Source of the DNA: a virus | IMG/VR virus record: IMGVR_UViG_3300032086_001969 | Span: 1-22,313 of that record | Strand: one strand, 5' to 3' | DNA length: 22,313 nt | Shown here: positions 1-4,971 of the stretch, piece after piece | How the letters are laid out: each line of letters opens with the position of its first letter | Numbering within the stretch: position 1 is the first letter of the stretch | Notes under the pieces: generated by a model | What the model saw: only the letters and a program-made list of their open reading frames with translations | The model's database searches: none | What the model was told of the DNA's origin: nothing | Position numbers and translations under genes: made by a program

Positions 1-265
1 ATGTTTTTAAAGTTAAGTCGGTGAGGGTTCCAAGGCTGCCCATTAGGGTGTGCCAACTAAGGAAGACATATCTCTCTTAACTCGAGCTGATTAGATGTAT
101 ATCTATTTACTGAGGAAACTCGAGGCGAAAAAAAAAGACCTTAAGAAAGAACCCAGTTGAAACAAGCATTTCTAGTTACACAAAACGATTTAACAACTAG
201 GCTTCTGGATTCTTACTTAAAGTCTCTTTTTCGTTTTGTGATTCTTGACGCTGGTTTCAATCAGC
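1..265 (-). ncRNA. Candidate structured noncoding RNA, 5' part, truncated by the window edge
   Basis: No gene fits this stretch, but on the minus strand it folds into consecutive stem-loops. First is GCTG/CAGC (262-265 with 250-253) with an 8-nt loop. Next is a long hairpin: 205-233 pairs with 126-156 (one U-U mismatch, three G-U pairs, a 2-nt bulge), continued by 201-204/164-167 and 195-200/172-177, with apical loop 178-194. Then come CTCGAG 119-124/81-86 enclosing 101-105/92-96, and a stacked arm 76-82/11-17, 61-64/28-31, 52-54/34-36, 46-48/39-41. The apical loop bases 179-188 are exactly complementary to 231-240, and bulge 157-163 to loop 254-260, suggesting a pseudoknot and a loop-bulge contact. 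A promoter-like sequence precedes it. The family is unknown; large ornate phage RNAs such as GOLLD or ROOL are only an analogy. A terminator (T9 tract at 128-136) or a DNA-level replication element are alternatives. Confidence 0.5.
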
Positions 266-272
266 AAATACT

Positions 273-300
273 ATTTTACTCCTTTATTTAATTTTATCAA
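273..300 (-). promoter_or_regulatory. Putative sigma70 promoter for the structured RNA
   Basis: On the minus strand TTGATA (300-295, 5/6 to consensus) is followed after 16 bases by TAAAAT (278-273, 5/6). The expected start lies about 7-8 bases on, at or next to G265, the first base of the first hairpin of the structured region. The -35 lies inside the end of the upstream gene. The region is AT-rich, so chance matches are a real concern; the coincidence of start site and structure is the main support. Confidence 0.45.
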
Positions 301-499
301 CCTGTTCTTGGTTGTTGTTTAGTTCATTAAGCCCGTTTTCGATAAGTCCAATCGCAGAATTAAGACCTCTAGCCTCTATTTGAGCCTGAAACATAGCCAG
401 ATAGCCTGCAATTGTCATTTCTTGCCGCATGCTTAACGGGTCAATATCCTTCAATCCTTTAGTTATAAAATCAACTATTGCGCTGTAATTATCACTCAT
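284..499 (-). CDS. Small hypothetical phage protein (71 aa), last gene of the left operon
   Basis: An acidic, probably all-helical protein of 71 residues with no recognised motif. The start is well supported: AAAGGAGG lies about 9 bases upstream and overlaps the end of the preceding gene, which stops 3 bases before this ATG. It is the last coding gene before the structured noncoding stretch; its 3' end carries the -35 box of the putative RNA promoter, and an AAAGGAG directly after its stop has no ATG or GTG at a usable distance. The asparagine- and glutamine-rich C-terminus (residues about 57-67) is low complexity. Function unknown. The operon context suggests an accessory or early-type phage protein. 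Confidence 0.75.
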   Translation of the reverse strand: MSDNYSAIVDFITKGLKDIDPLSMRQEMTIAGYLAMFQAQIEARGLNSAIGLIENGLNELNNNQEQVDKIK

Positions 500-502
500 T
501 CT

Positions 503-736
503 CTATTCCTCCTTTTCGGGATACATGCTCATTATCTCTATTCTTTCGTATTCATTCACATCACAACACTCGATAGCATCATGCGGAACCTCGCAGTCTC
601 CAGCTAGCAACGCCGGACAACCCTCATCGCAGCCTGACATTACCCCATAATTATGGCAGACGCTGGAAGTTATAAACCCACCTTCCAAATCTGTCATAGT
701 GCGGCTAAATGCAAGCTTATGGTTGTTTGGCTTCAT
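503..736 (-). CDS. Small cysteine-rich protein (77 aa), possible metal binder
   Basis: The 77-residue product has six cysteines, at about positions 27, 36, 40, 48, 57 and 58, plus histidines at 28 and 52. The core CDEGCPALLAGDCEV gives C-x3-C-x7-C spacing, which would suit a small zinc-binding or iron-sulfur fold; this is inference from residue pattern only. The rest is acidic, ending in PEKEE. Its ATG overlaps the stop of the upstream gene in an ATGA (733-736), pointing to translational coupling. I do not recognise a named family. A disulfide-bonded secreted peptide is unlikely because no signal sequence is present. Confidence 0.75.
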   Translation of the reverse strand: MKPNNHKLAFSRTMTDLEGGFITSSVCHNYGVMSGCDEGCPALLAGDCEVPHDAIECCDVNEYERIEIMSMYPEKEE

Positions 737-1053
737 TCTTCTATATCCTCCTTAGTTATTAGTTTTTGTAGGTCAACGTACAGATTTATAAATAAGTCCA
801 TATAATCCATGCTTAAATGCCTTCCTTTGTCTGCATGATACTCCGCAATCAACTCTTTTATACCATCCACTAGAGACTCCCTATCCTCGTTAAAGTGTTT
901 AGCTATAGCTATGGCATCTTGTTTTCTGATGTCAATGAAGCATTCATTATCATAACAATCACTATACCCAAGAGCCTCTAATTGGATTACATCTGAATCA
1001 CAATTAATGAAATTTAACTCATCATCGCTAAAATCATACTCTACTATGCTCAT
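733..1053 (-). CDS. Hypothetical acidic phage protein (106 aa)
   Basis: This acidic 106-aa protein has a beta-looking N-terminal third and a helical remainder; the stretch IDIRKQDAIAIAKHFN (about residues 40-55) predicts a strand followed by an amphipathic helix. No catalytic or binding motif is evident. It overlaps both neighbours by ATGA tetranucleotides (1050-1053 upstream, 733-736 downstream), so it is embedded in the coupled small-gene operon that starts at the promoter near 2800. It is the longest member of that operon. Function unknown; small phage-encoded host-takeover or regulatory proteins have this general character, but nothing specific can be claimed. Confidence 0.78.
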   Translation of the reverse strand: MSIVEYDFSDDELNFINCDSDVIQLEALGYSDCYDNECFIDIRKQDAIAIAKHFNEDRESLVDGIKELIAEYHADKGRHLSMDYMDLFINLYVDLQKLITKEDIEE

Positions 1054-1295
1054 TGTTTGTTATCCTCTCTTCTTCTTAACTCAGCTTTTAATGCAATTTT
1101 CCACTCATAGCCGTAAGCATCAATCCACCTATCATTAAGCCTCCCAGTTTCTATGCACCTTATAAGGTTTTTTATGTGGGAAACTTTCATTTCTGATATG
1201 TGAGTAGTTTTCCCGTTACGCTCTGTCCAGTATTCACAACTTAGAGTGTCGTCACAAAAATCAAAATCAATAATTTCATCCATACCGAACCCCAT
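1050..1295 (-). CDS. Hypothetical phage protein (81 aa)
   Basis: An 81-aa protein with an N-terminal beta-rich part and a segment EMKVSHIKNLIRCIE (about residues 35-49) of the kind seen in many small phage hypothetical proteins, which pair a DG/NGK-type turn with an 'M..HI.N.I' helix. That resemblance is from memory and is not a functional assignment. The ATG at 1295 directly abuts the upstream TAG stop, with GAGG about 8 bases before it. A second in-frame ATG at 1283 (MDEII) with GGGG 6 bases upstream is an alternative start giving 77 aa. The downstream neighbour overlaps by ATGA. Confidence 0.75.
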   Translation of the reverse strand: MGFGMDEIIDFDFCDDTLSCEYWTERNGKTTHISEMKVSHIKNLIRCIETGRLNDRWIDAYGYEWKIALKAELRRREDNKQ

Positions 1296-1508
1296 CTACT
1301 TACCCTCGCATTCAATTACTATTCGATTAGGCCGCTTTCCCTTGTGTGGGATGTCTTGACCATGCTCGATACTGGTTGATTTGACTTTCTGGCTGAATTC
1401 GCTTTGGCATGTTGGATGTTTGGGTTTTTCAAAACCTCCAAAAACAGAGCCTCCTATTAAAAAACCTCCAAGCCAAACAAGGATCAACGCCGGTAACAAA
1501 CCTTTCAT
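1296..1508 (-). CDS. Small membrane-anchored or secreted protein (70 aa)
   Basis: The N-terminus is one hydrophobic glycine-rich segment (about residues 3-26, including ALILVWLGGFLIGG) after a single lysine, followed by a hydrophilic tail with two cysteines (about 34 and 67) and many basic residues. This predicts an inner-membrane protein with N-in, C-out topology or an uncleaved signal anchor; I see no convincing lipobox. GGAG lies 7 bases before the ATG, and the start overlaps the upstream stop by ATGA. It could be a spanin-like or superinfection-exclusion protein, but it is too short and featureless to choose. Function unknown. Confidence 0.72.
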   Translation of the reverse strand: MKGLLPALILVWLGGFLIGGSVFGGFEKPKHPTCQSEFSQKVKSTSIEHGQDIPHKGKRPNRIVIECEGK

Positions 1509-1753
1509 AAATCACTCCAAGAGAGTTTAGAGGCTAATATCTTGCCGTTAATATCATTAACATGCGTTGAATTGTCTGCAGCAGCCTCTAAAGCATTAAT
1601 CCTATTTAAGTCATCCAACCTTTCAATAATTGGCTTACGGCTCCGAATTTCAGCCTCTTTATCTTTCTCCATATCGGCTATTAGGCTTTCAACCGCATCC
1701 TCTAAGAGGTATAAACTGCTTTGTATTTCCTTTAATCGTTGAATGTGGCTCAT
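1505..1753 (-). CDS. Hypothetical coiled-coil protein (82 aa)
   Basis: The first 55-60 residues form a strongly predicted amphipathic helix with heptad-like leucine/isoleucine spacing (IQRLKEIQSSLYLLEDAVES, then further charged residues), followed by a short alanine-rich segment and a non-helical end. It probably oligomerises. AAGGAG sits 9 bases upstream of the ATG and the start overlaps the previous stop by ATGA. It lies between two genes for small membrane proteins, so a membrane-associated partner is conceivable, but that is inference. No enzymatic motif is seen. Confidence 0.75.
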   Translation of the reverse strand: MSHIQRLKEIQSSLYLLEDAVESLIADMEKDKEAEIRSRKPIIERLDDLNRINALEAAADNSTHVNDINGKILASKLSWSDL

Positions 1754-1956
1754 TTTTCTAGCTCCTTATTGTGTTTATTGGTTCGTTTAAACGCTTCTTT
1801 ATTAAACTCACTCTTGCGCCACTCAAAAACCTGCCTATGTGCTCTACCTTCCACCTTCCGGAGATCATCTATTAATTTTAATTTTTCTCTGCTTTTTACG
1901 ATATCCGAATAAAGCTGATACAGTATGTACAAAAGGAAAGATTCAAGAATAATCAT
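1750..1956 (-). CDS. Small single-span membrane protein (68 aa)
   Basis: The N-terminus is a hydrophobic helix rich in Leu/Ile/Tyr (MIILESFLLYILYQLYSDIV), followed by a highly basic helical tail of about 48 residues. The charge distribution suggests a short membrane anchor with a cytoplasmic basic domain, or a reentrant amphipathic helix. I chose the ATG at 1956 because AGAGG lies 7 bases upstream; the in-frame ATG at 1986 has no good ribosome site and would overlap the previous gene by 44 bases rather than 14. Function unknown. The basic tail could bind nucleic acid or acidic lipid; no homology is claimed. Confidence 0.68.
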   Translation of the reverse strand: MIILESFLLYILYQLYSDIVKSREKLKLIDDLRKVEGRAHRQVFEWRKSEFNKEAFKRTNKHNKELEK

Positions 1957-2194
1957 TTTCAATCCTCTCATTCCGGTTAAATACATTCTTTCTGTTGTTG
2001 TAGCATTTTAATGCTTCCTGCTTATCCTCGAACCAGTCGTGGAATCTAGTATGTAGACTTTCTTTCTGCTGCCTAATACTCCCTCTAATCTCATTAGTTC
2101 TAAAATAAAAAACACACTTGCCGCGAATTTTGATGATTACTTTTTCATAGATTCCGGTGTTTGTTACTTTCCACATTGTTGTTGGCTGACTCAT
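1943..2194 (-). CDS. Hypothetical basic protein (83 aa)
   Basis: A basic 83-aa protein that begins with a beta-rich segment (WKVTNTGIYEKVIIKI) followed by a lysine/arginine-rich region and a helix with aromatic residues (FHDWFEDKQEALKCY). A small beta-then-alpha fold is likely. GGAGG lies 6 bases before the ATG, one of the strongest ribosome sites in the left operon, and the start overlaps the upstream stop as ATGA. The 3' end overlaps the next gene by 14 bases. I do not recognise the family; nucleic-acid binding is possible from charge alone. Confidence 0.72.
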   Translation of the reverse strand: MSQPTTMWKVTNTGIYEKVIIKIRGKCVFYFRTNEIRGSIRQQKESLHTRFHDWFEDKQEALKCYNNRKNVFNRNERIENDYS

Positions 2195-2439
2195 AATGCC
2201 CTCCAGGTCGTATCTTTTGGGTGTTTTGCCATAATGCAGTAATCCATACCTGATATTTTCGAAAGCTCTGAGATGGTTTTTTTGGCGACGTTTAGATAGT
2301 CAAACGCACTAACCCTGAATGTGTAGGCGTTTTCAGTGTTATAATACCCGCATTCAAAACTTACTCCATCGTTATATTTTCGAAACTTCAAGTTGCCAAG
2401 TTTTGTTACTTTCCCTCTGTAGTTCTTTGTTAGACTCAT
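2191..2439 (-). CDS. Hypothetical basic protein (82 aa)
   Basis: The reading frame extends upstream to 2514, but that part overlaps another real gene, and the ATG at 2439 (MSLTKNYRG) is preceded by GGTGG at 7 bases and overlaps the previous stop by ATGA, so I start there. The protein is 82 aa and basic: beta strands in the first two-thirds (KLGNLKFRKYNDGVSFECGY) and a helix near residues 48-62 (VAKKTISELSKIS). No motif identifies it. The arrangement repeats the coupled layout seen through the operon. Confidence 0.72.
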   Translation of the reverse strand: MSLTKNYRGKVTKLGNLKFRKYNDGVSFECGYYNTENAYTFRVSAFDYLNVAKKTISELSKISGMDYCIMAKHPKDTTWRAL

Positions 2440-2561
2440 GACACTAACCACCCTATAAACCATATTAAACCAAGCCCAATCAGCCAAAACAGTAAACCTA
2501 TGCCAACTAAACATAATAGACTTACTTGGCCCTCTGTTGCGTTATCTTGCTCGTTATTCAT
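2436..2561 (-). CDS. Very small membrane protein (41 aa)
   Basis: Translation of this 126-base frame gives 41 residues: a 12-residue polar acidic head, then about 27 continuous hydrophobic residues rich in Leu, Gly, Trp and Ile (including GLLFWLIGLGLIWFIGW), and a terminal Ser. It is one transmembrane helix with almost no exposed tail. Its ATG overlaps the repressor-like gene's stop (2558-2561) and its TGA overlaps the next gene's start (2436-2439), both as ATGA, which argues for a real translated gene despite its size. GAGG lies about 10 bases upstream. It could modulate a host membrane protein or act as a toxin-like peptide; nothing in the sequence decides. Confidence 0.68.
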   Translation of the reverse strand: MNNEQDNATEGQVSLLCLVGIGLLFWLIGLGLIWFIGWLVS

Positions 2562-2764
2562 TGTGGGAATACCTCGTCTACTGTTGAGTTAAGATTCATA
2601 GCTATCAATCTAGCCCTGCCTAGTGATGGGCTTCTAACTTTACCCGTCTCTAAGTCGTGGATATAGCTTTTGCTAGTGCCGGTCATATCGGCCAAGGATT
2701 GCAACGTAAAGTCTTGCGCTCTCCTAATTTTTCTTACATTATTTGGACGTCTCGTATTGTTCAC
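2558..2764 (-). CDS. XRE/Cro-family helix-turn-helix DNA-binding protein (68 aa)
   Basis: A single-domain DNA-binding protein in the lambda-Cro/C1 class. Residues about 10-60 match the HTH_3 pattern: helix RKIRRAQDFTLQSLADMTGT, then the recognition helix around SKSYIHDLETGKVRSP and two closing helices ending in TVDEVFP. There is no C-terminal peptidase or oligomerisation domain, so it is Cro-like in size rather than a full repressor. The start codon is GTG, with AGGTG 5 bases upstream. It is first in the left operon, directly behind a strong promoter, so autoregulation at that promoter is likely by analogy. Whether it serves lysogeny control or timing of the small-gene operon is open. Confidence 0.85.
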   Translation of the reverse strand: MNNTRRPNNVRKIRRAQDFTLQSLADMTGTSKSYIHDLETGKVRSPSLGRARLIAMNLNSTVDEVFPQ

Positions 2765-2795
2765 TTTACACCTACTTTGTTATTGGATTACGAAC

Positions 2796-2824
2796 ACTAT
2801 AGACAAAATAATACCCGCTGTCAA
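2796..2824 (-). promoter_or_regulatory. Strong sigma70 promoter for the left small-gene operon
   Basis: TTGACA (2824-2819, consensus) and TATAGT (2801-2796, 5/6) are separated by exactly 17 bases. The predicted start is near 2789, leaving about 25 bases of leader before the GTG of the HTH gene. The promoter overlaps the terminator of the late unit: the 3' stem arm and U-rich tail form its spacer. The 7-bp inverted repeat of that stem is also a possible operator for the adjacent HTH protein. Confidence 0.8.
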
Positions 2825-2842
2825 ATTTAATTTCGAGCGGGT
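2803..2842 (-). terminator. Probable intrinsic terminator after the tailspike gene
   Basis: On the minus strand ACCCGCT (2842-2836) pairs with AGCGGGT (2819-2813), a 7-bp GC-rich stem, with a 16-base AT-rich loop that can form a further small stem (AAAT/ATTT). It is followed by TATTATTTTG, a U-rich but interrupted tail. It sits 15 bases past the tailspike stop codon, where the late transcription unit would be expected to end. The large loop and imperfect U-tract make it weaker than a canonical terminator. Confidence 0.6.
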
Positions 2843-2856
2843 TTAAGCTTAAGGCG

Positions 2857-4971
2857 CTACCATGTCGCCCCGCTGTGAGCGGTTCTTGTCCAGCCGTTAC
2901 CTGCTGAAATTATATTTGTGCGATAAAAGTATATATAAGTTCCATCTATAGCGTAATCCCCATCCTCACCGCTGTCGCTTGAGGCTGTTGGGACTGATAC
3001 AAGCCTTGCAATAGCTCTTGTCCCTCCATTGTGATAAACGGACAGCCCAGATGTTGTATCATACCTCATCATTCCATCGGTCAACGACGTAAAATTCCAT
3101 GCGGAACTTGGAGTAAGTTTAAAATGTGGGAATTCATAGGTTTGGTCTGGGCCGCCGTTAAAATTAACATTCCCTTGACCTGGTCTTGGATAAAAGTCTT
3201 GGATTAATGCTGTAGGGGCTGTCACCCCAAACGAGTTAAGCATTCTATAAACGCCTATAGAGGATTTGCCCCATGGAAATGCGCCGCCCTCGCAAAAATT
3301 AGCTGTTCCTGACGCCCCTCCAGAATCCGCAACCGTAACCTCAATTGAGTTTGTGTCAACTACAGAGGTTATCTCGTGAACTCCGTCAAAAGTAGCGTCA
3401 GAGCTGTCCCACAAAAGAATCCTCTGGCCTTCTCTTATTGATGATACCCCGAGATTGTGAGTTATTGTTAATGTTGTTGTTGATCTTGACCATGCAGCAT
3501 CTCTTACGGGTCTTAGTGGGTATGTTCCGCTGTCAAAATTAGGCATAAAAGGCTCATACCTTAATTCTAAATTAGACATAGTGCTATTATCTAAAATCCA
3601 ATCTTTAAATGCCGCACTAGAGTCTTCGCATCTGACGCCTTGGCCAATGTAAATACCAGAGGCGTTAGTTCCAAGCTCCACCCCATACTCTGTTATAGTC
3701 AACGCTTCACAGCTCCCAGACACCCAATTAATGTGATTGCTTATCTCTACGAATAGGTTTCTTACATTCGCTCTGATATTGCAAGAATTTAGGTAGACAG
3801 TGTTCGCCTGCCCTTCATTGGCAACTCCTGATAGCGTCAAGCCGTAATAGTTGTTTCTAACGTACCACCCGTTAAAGCTGTTATAAAAAGCACCGGTAAT
3901 CGTTGGGTTGGGGTTTGTTTCACCAAGATAGTAATTAGGGTTCCCAGACAAAATAACAGCCTTTGCACCTGTTTTTAAATAGCCGTCAACATGTACTGGA
4001 AGCATATTGTCTGCTTGAACATTTGATGCGTAAATACCTGCGTCCCTGTCAGAATTCCCTGTAAGTCTGAAATTGCCAAACGTCCAGCCTTGAACTCCTC
4101 CACCGTTGGCGACCTGTCTATCAGCGGCTGTGCCCACTATAAATGCTGGGTCTGATGTCGCCGCTGTAACATCAGTAAATACTGTTGTTGCTGGTCCACT
4201 CATAATAAAATTGCTATCTCTATAGACATTTATTTGTCCATCGATATCATACGCGCCTCCAGTATCATACGTACCAACACCACTAAATTGAGCATAGAGG
4301 GTGGCAGCGTTTATGGCGGCGACGTTATCTGATCCACTTGCCGAGTCAGAAGCCCCGCAAGATCTTATGTTTATGCCGTCACCCGCCCTCAACACAAAGC
4401 ACTTAGTAGCATCAACGGTTGATACGATAATATTAAATCCGTTTGGTAGGTCTACGTTTGGAGTGGTTCCTACTGTGGTGACTTTGTACTTTGCGCCGCC
4501 ACCATTACCGCTTGAATATTCATCGGTTTCAACTATTTCGCCGACCTTAAAATCAAAAACAGTTAAACCATCTCTTGATAAGTGGTTAGCCATGTCTGAA
4601 ACTGTTAAACATCCGTAGTCAGTGTAATCGCCTATATTTGATTTAACTATATTGCTGGAACCGCCTTCTGCGTTTATATTGTCAGCGAACTGTTTGGCAT
4701 TACTTGTGTCATTAGCGTCCGCCTCAGCTTCTGTTGGGAATAGCCATAAGTCATAAGCCCCATCAATATAAGGTATTGTTAGAGCGCCACCCACCGTATT
4801 AGGAAAGCCGTTAGTATCTAACTCAAGCTTTGCAACAGTAGTAGACCCTGCTGAATCCAAAGCCATAACAAGCGGCGTTGTAGTGCCTTGCGTGTAAGCC
4901 TTTAACCACCAGTTAGCGTATAGATCTGGATCATATTGAGGTATTGTGTATGCTATCGGGGCGTAGGCCAT
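2857..4971 (-). CDS. Tailspike protein with N-terminal head-binding domain and beta-helix body (704 aa)
   Basis: Residues 1 to about 105 resemble the particle-binding domain found on podovirus tailspikes (motifs YANWWLKAYTQGTTTPL and DGAYDLWLFPTEAEADAND). After a glycine-rich linker (about 150-160, SSGNGGGAKY) comes a segment with DSASGSDNVAAINAA and GTYDTGGAYDIDG, the usual entry into a pectate-lyase-like right-handed beta-helix, which fills most of residues 195-560. The C-terminal part is beta-rich and ends in W. Such proteins bind and often cut host surface polysaccharide; I cannot assign the catalytic residues or substrate. It lies directly after the ejection proteins (TAATG overlap with the upstream gene), the P22 gene 9 position. 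Length matches P22 gp9 (about 670 aa). Confidence 0.85.
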   Translation of the reverse strand: MAYAPIAYTIPQYDPDLYANWWLKAYTQGTTTPLVMALDSAGSTTVAKLELDTNGFPNTVGGALTIPYIDGAYDLWLFPTEAEADANDTSNAKQFADNINAEGGSSNIVKSNIGDYTDYGCLTVSDMANHLSRDGLTVFDFKVGEIVETDEYSSGNGGGAKYKVTTVGTTPNVDLPNGFNIIVSTVDATKCFVLRAGDGINIRSCGASDSASGSDNVAAINAATLYAQFSGVGTYDTGGAYDIDGQINVYRDSNFIMSGPATTVFTDVTAATSDPAFIVGTAADRQVANGGGVQGWTFGNFRLTGNSDRDAGIYASNVQADNMLPVHVDGYLKTGAKAVILSGNPNYYLGETNPNPTITGAFYNSFNGWYVRNNYYGLTLSGVANEGQANTVYLNSCNIRANVRNLFVEISNHINWVSGSCEALTITEYGVELGTNASGIYIGQGVRCEDSSAAFKDWILDNSTMSNLELRYEPFMPNFDSGTYPLRPVRDAAWSRSTTTLTITHNLGVSSIREGQRILLWDSSDATFDGVHEITSVVDTNSIEVTVADSGGASGTANFCEGGAFPWGKSSIGVYRMLNSFGVTAPTALIQDFYPRPGQGNVNFNGGPDQTYEFPHFKLTPSSAWNFTSLTDGMMRYDTTSGLSVYHNGGTRAIARLVSVPTASSDSGEDGDYAIDGTYIYFYRTNIISAGNGWTRTAHSGATW

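Noticed and set aside
20-56. tRNA-like segment
   Set aside because: A GGTTCC-type stretch suggested a T-arm, but no cloverleaf, anticodon arm or acceptor stem can be drawn. It fits better as an arm of the structured RNA.
127-232. Simple rho-independent terminator for the small-gene operon
   Set aside because: The T9 tract is part of the stem's 3' arm, the stem encloses about 50-100 bases of further structure, and flanking loop complementarity is unexplained by termination. Termination may be a by-product but does not account for the whole element.
239-283. A 16-codon TTG-start frame after the last small gene
   Set aside because: AAAGGAG is present, but the TTG lies about 12 bases away and the frame runs straight through the hairpins. 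The promoter and RNA explanation is simpler.
1542-1742. Open frame on the plus strand (66 aa)
   Set aside because: It is the antisense of the coiled-coil gene 1505-1753, which has a strong ribosome site and ATGA coupling. Codon-mirrored Ser/Leu richness is typical of a shadow frame.
2857-4971. Diversity-generating retroelement variable region in the tailspike
   Set aside because: The coat type recalled BPP-1, so I looked for a variable/template repeat pair and a reverse transcriptase; none is visible in the window.
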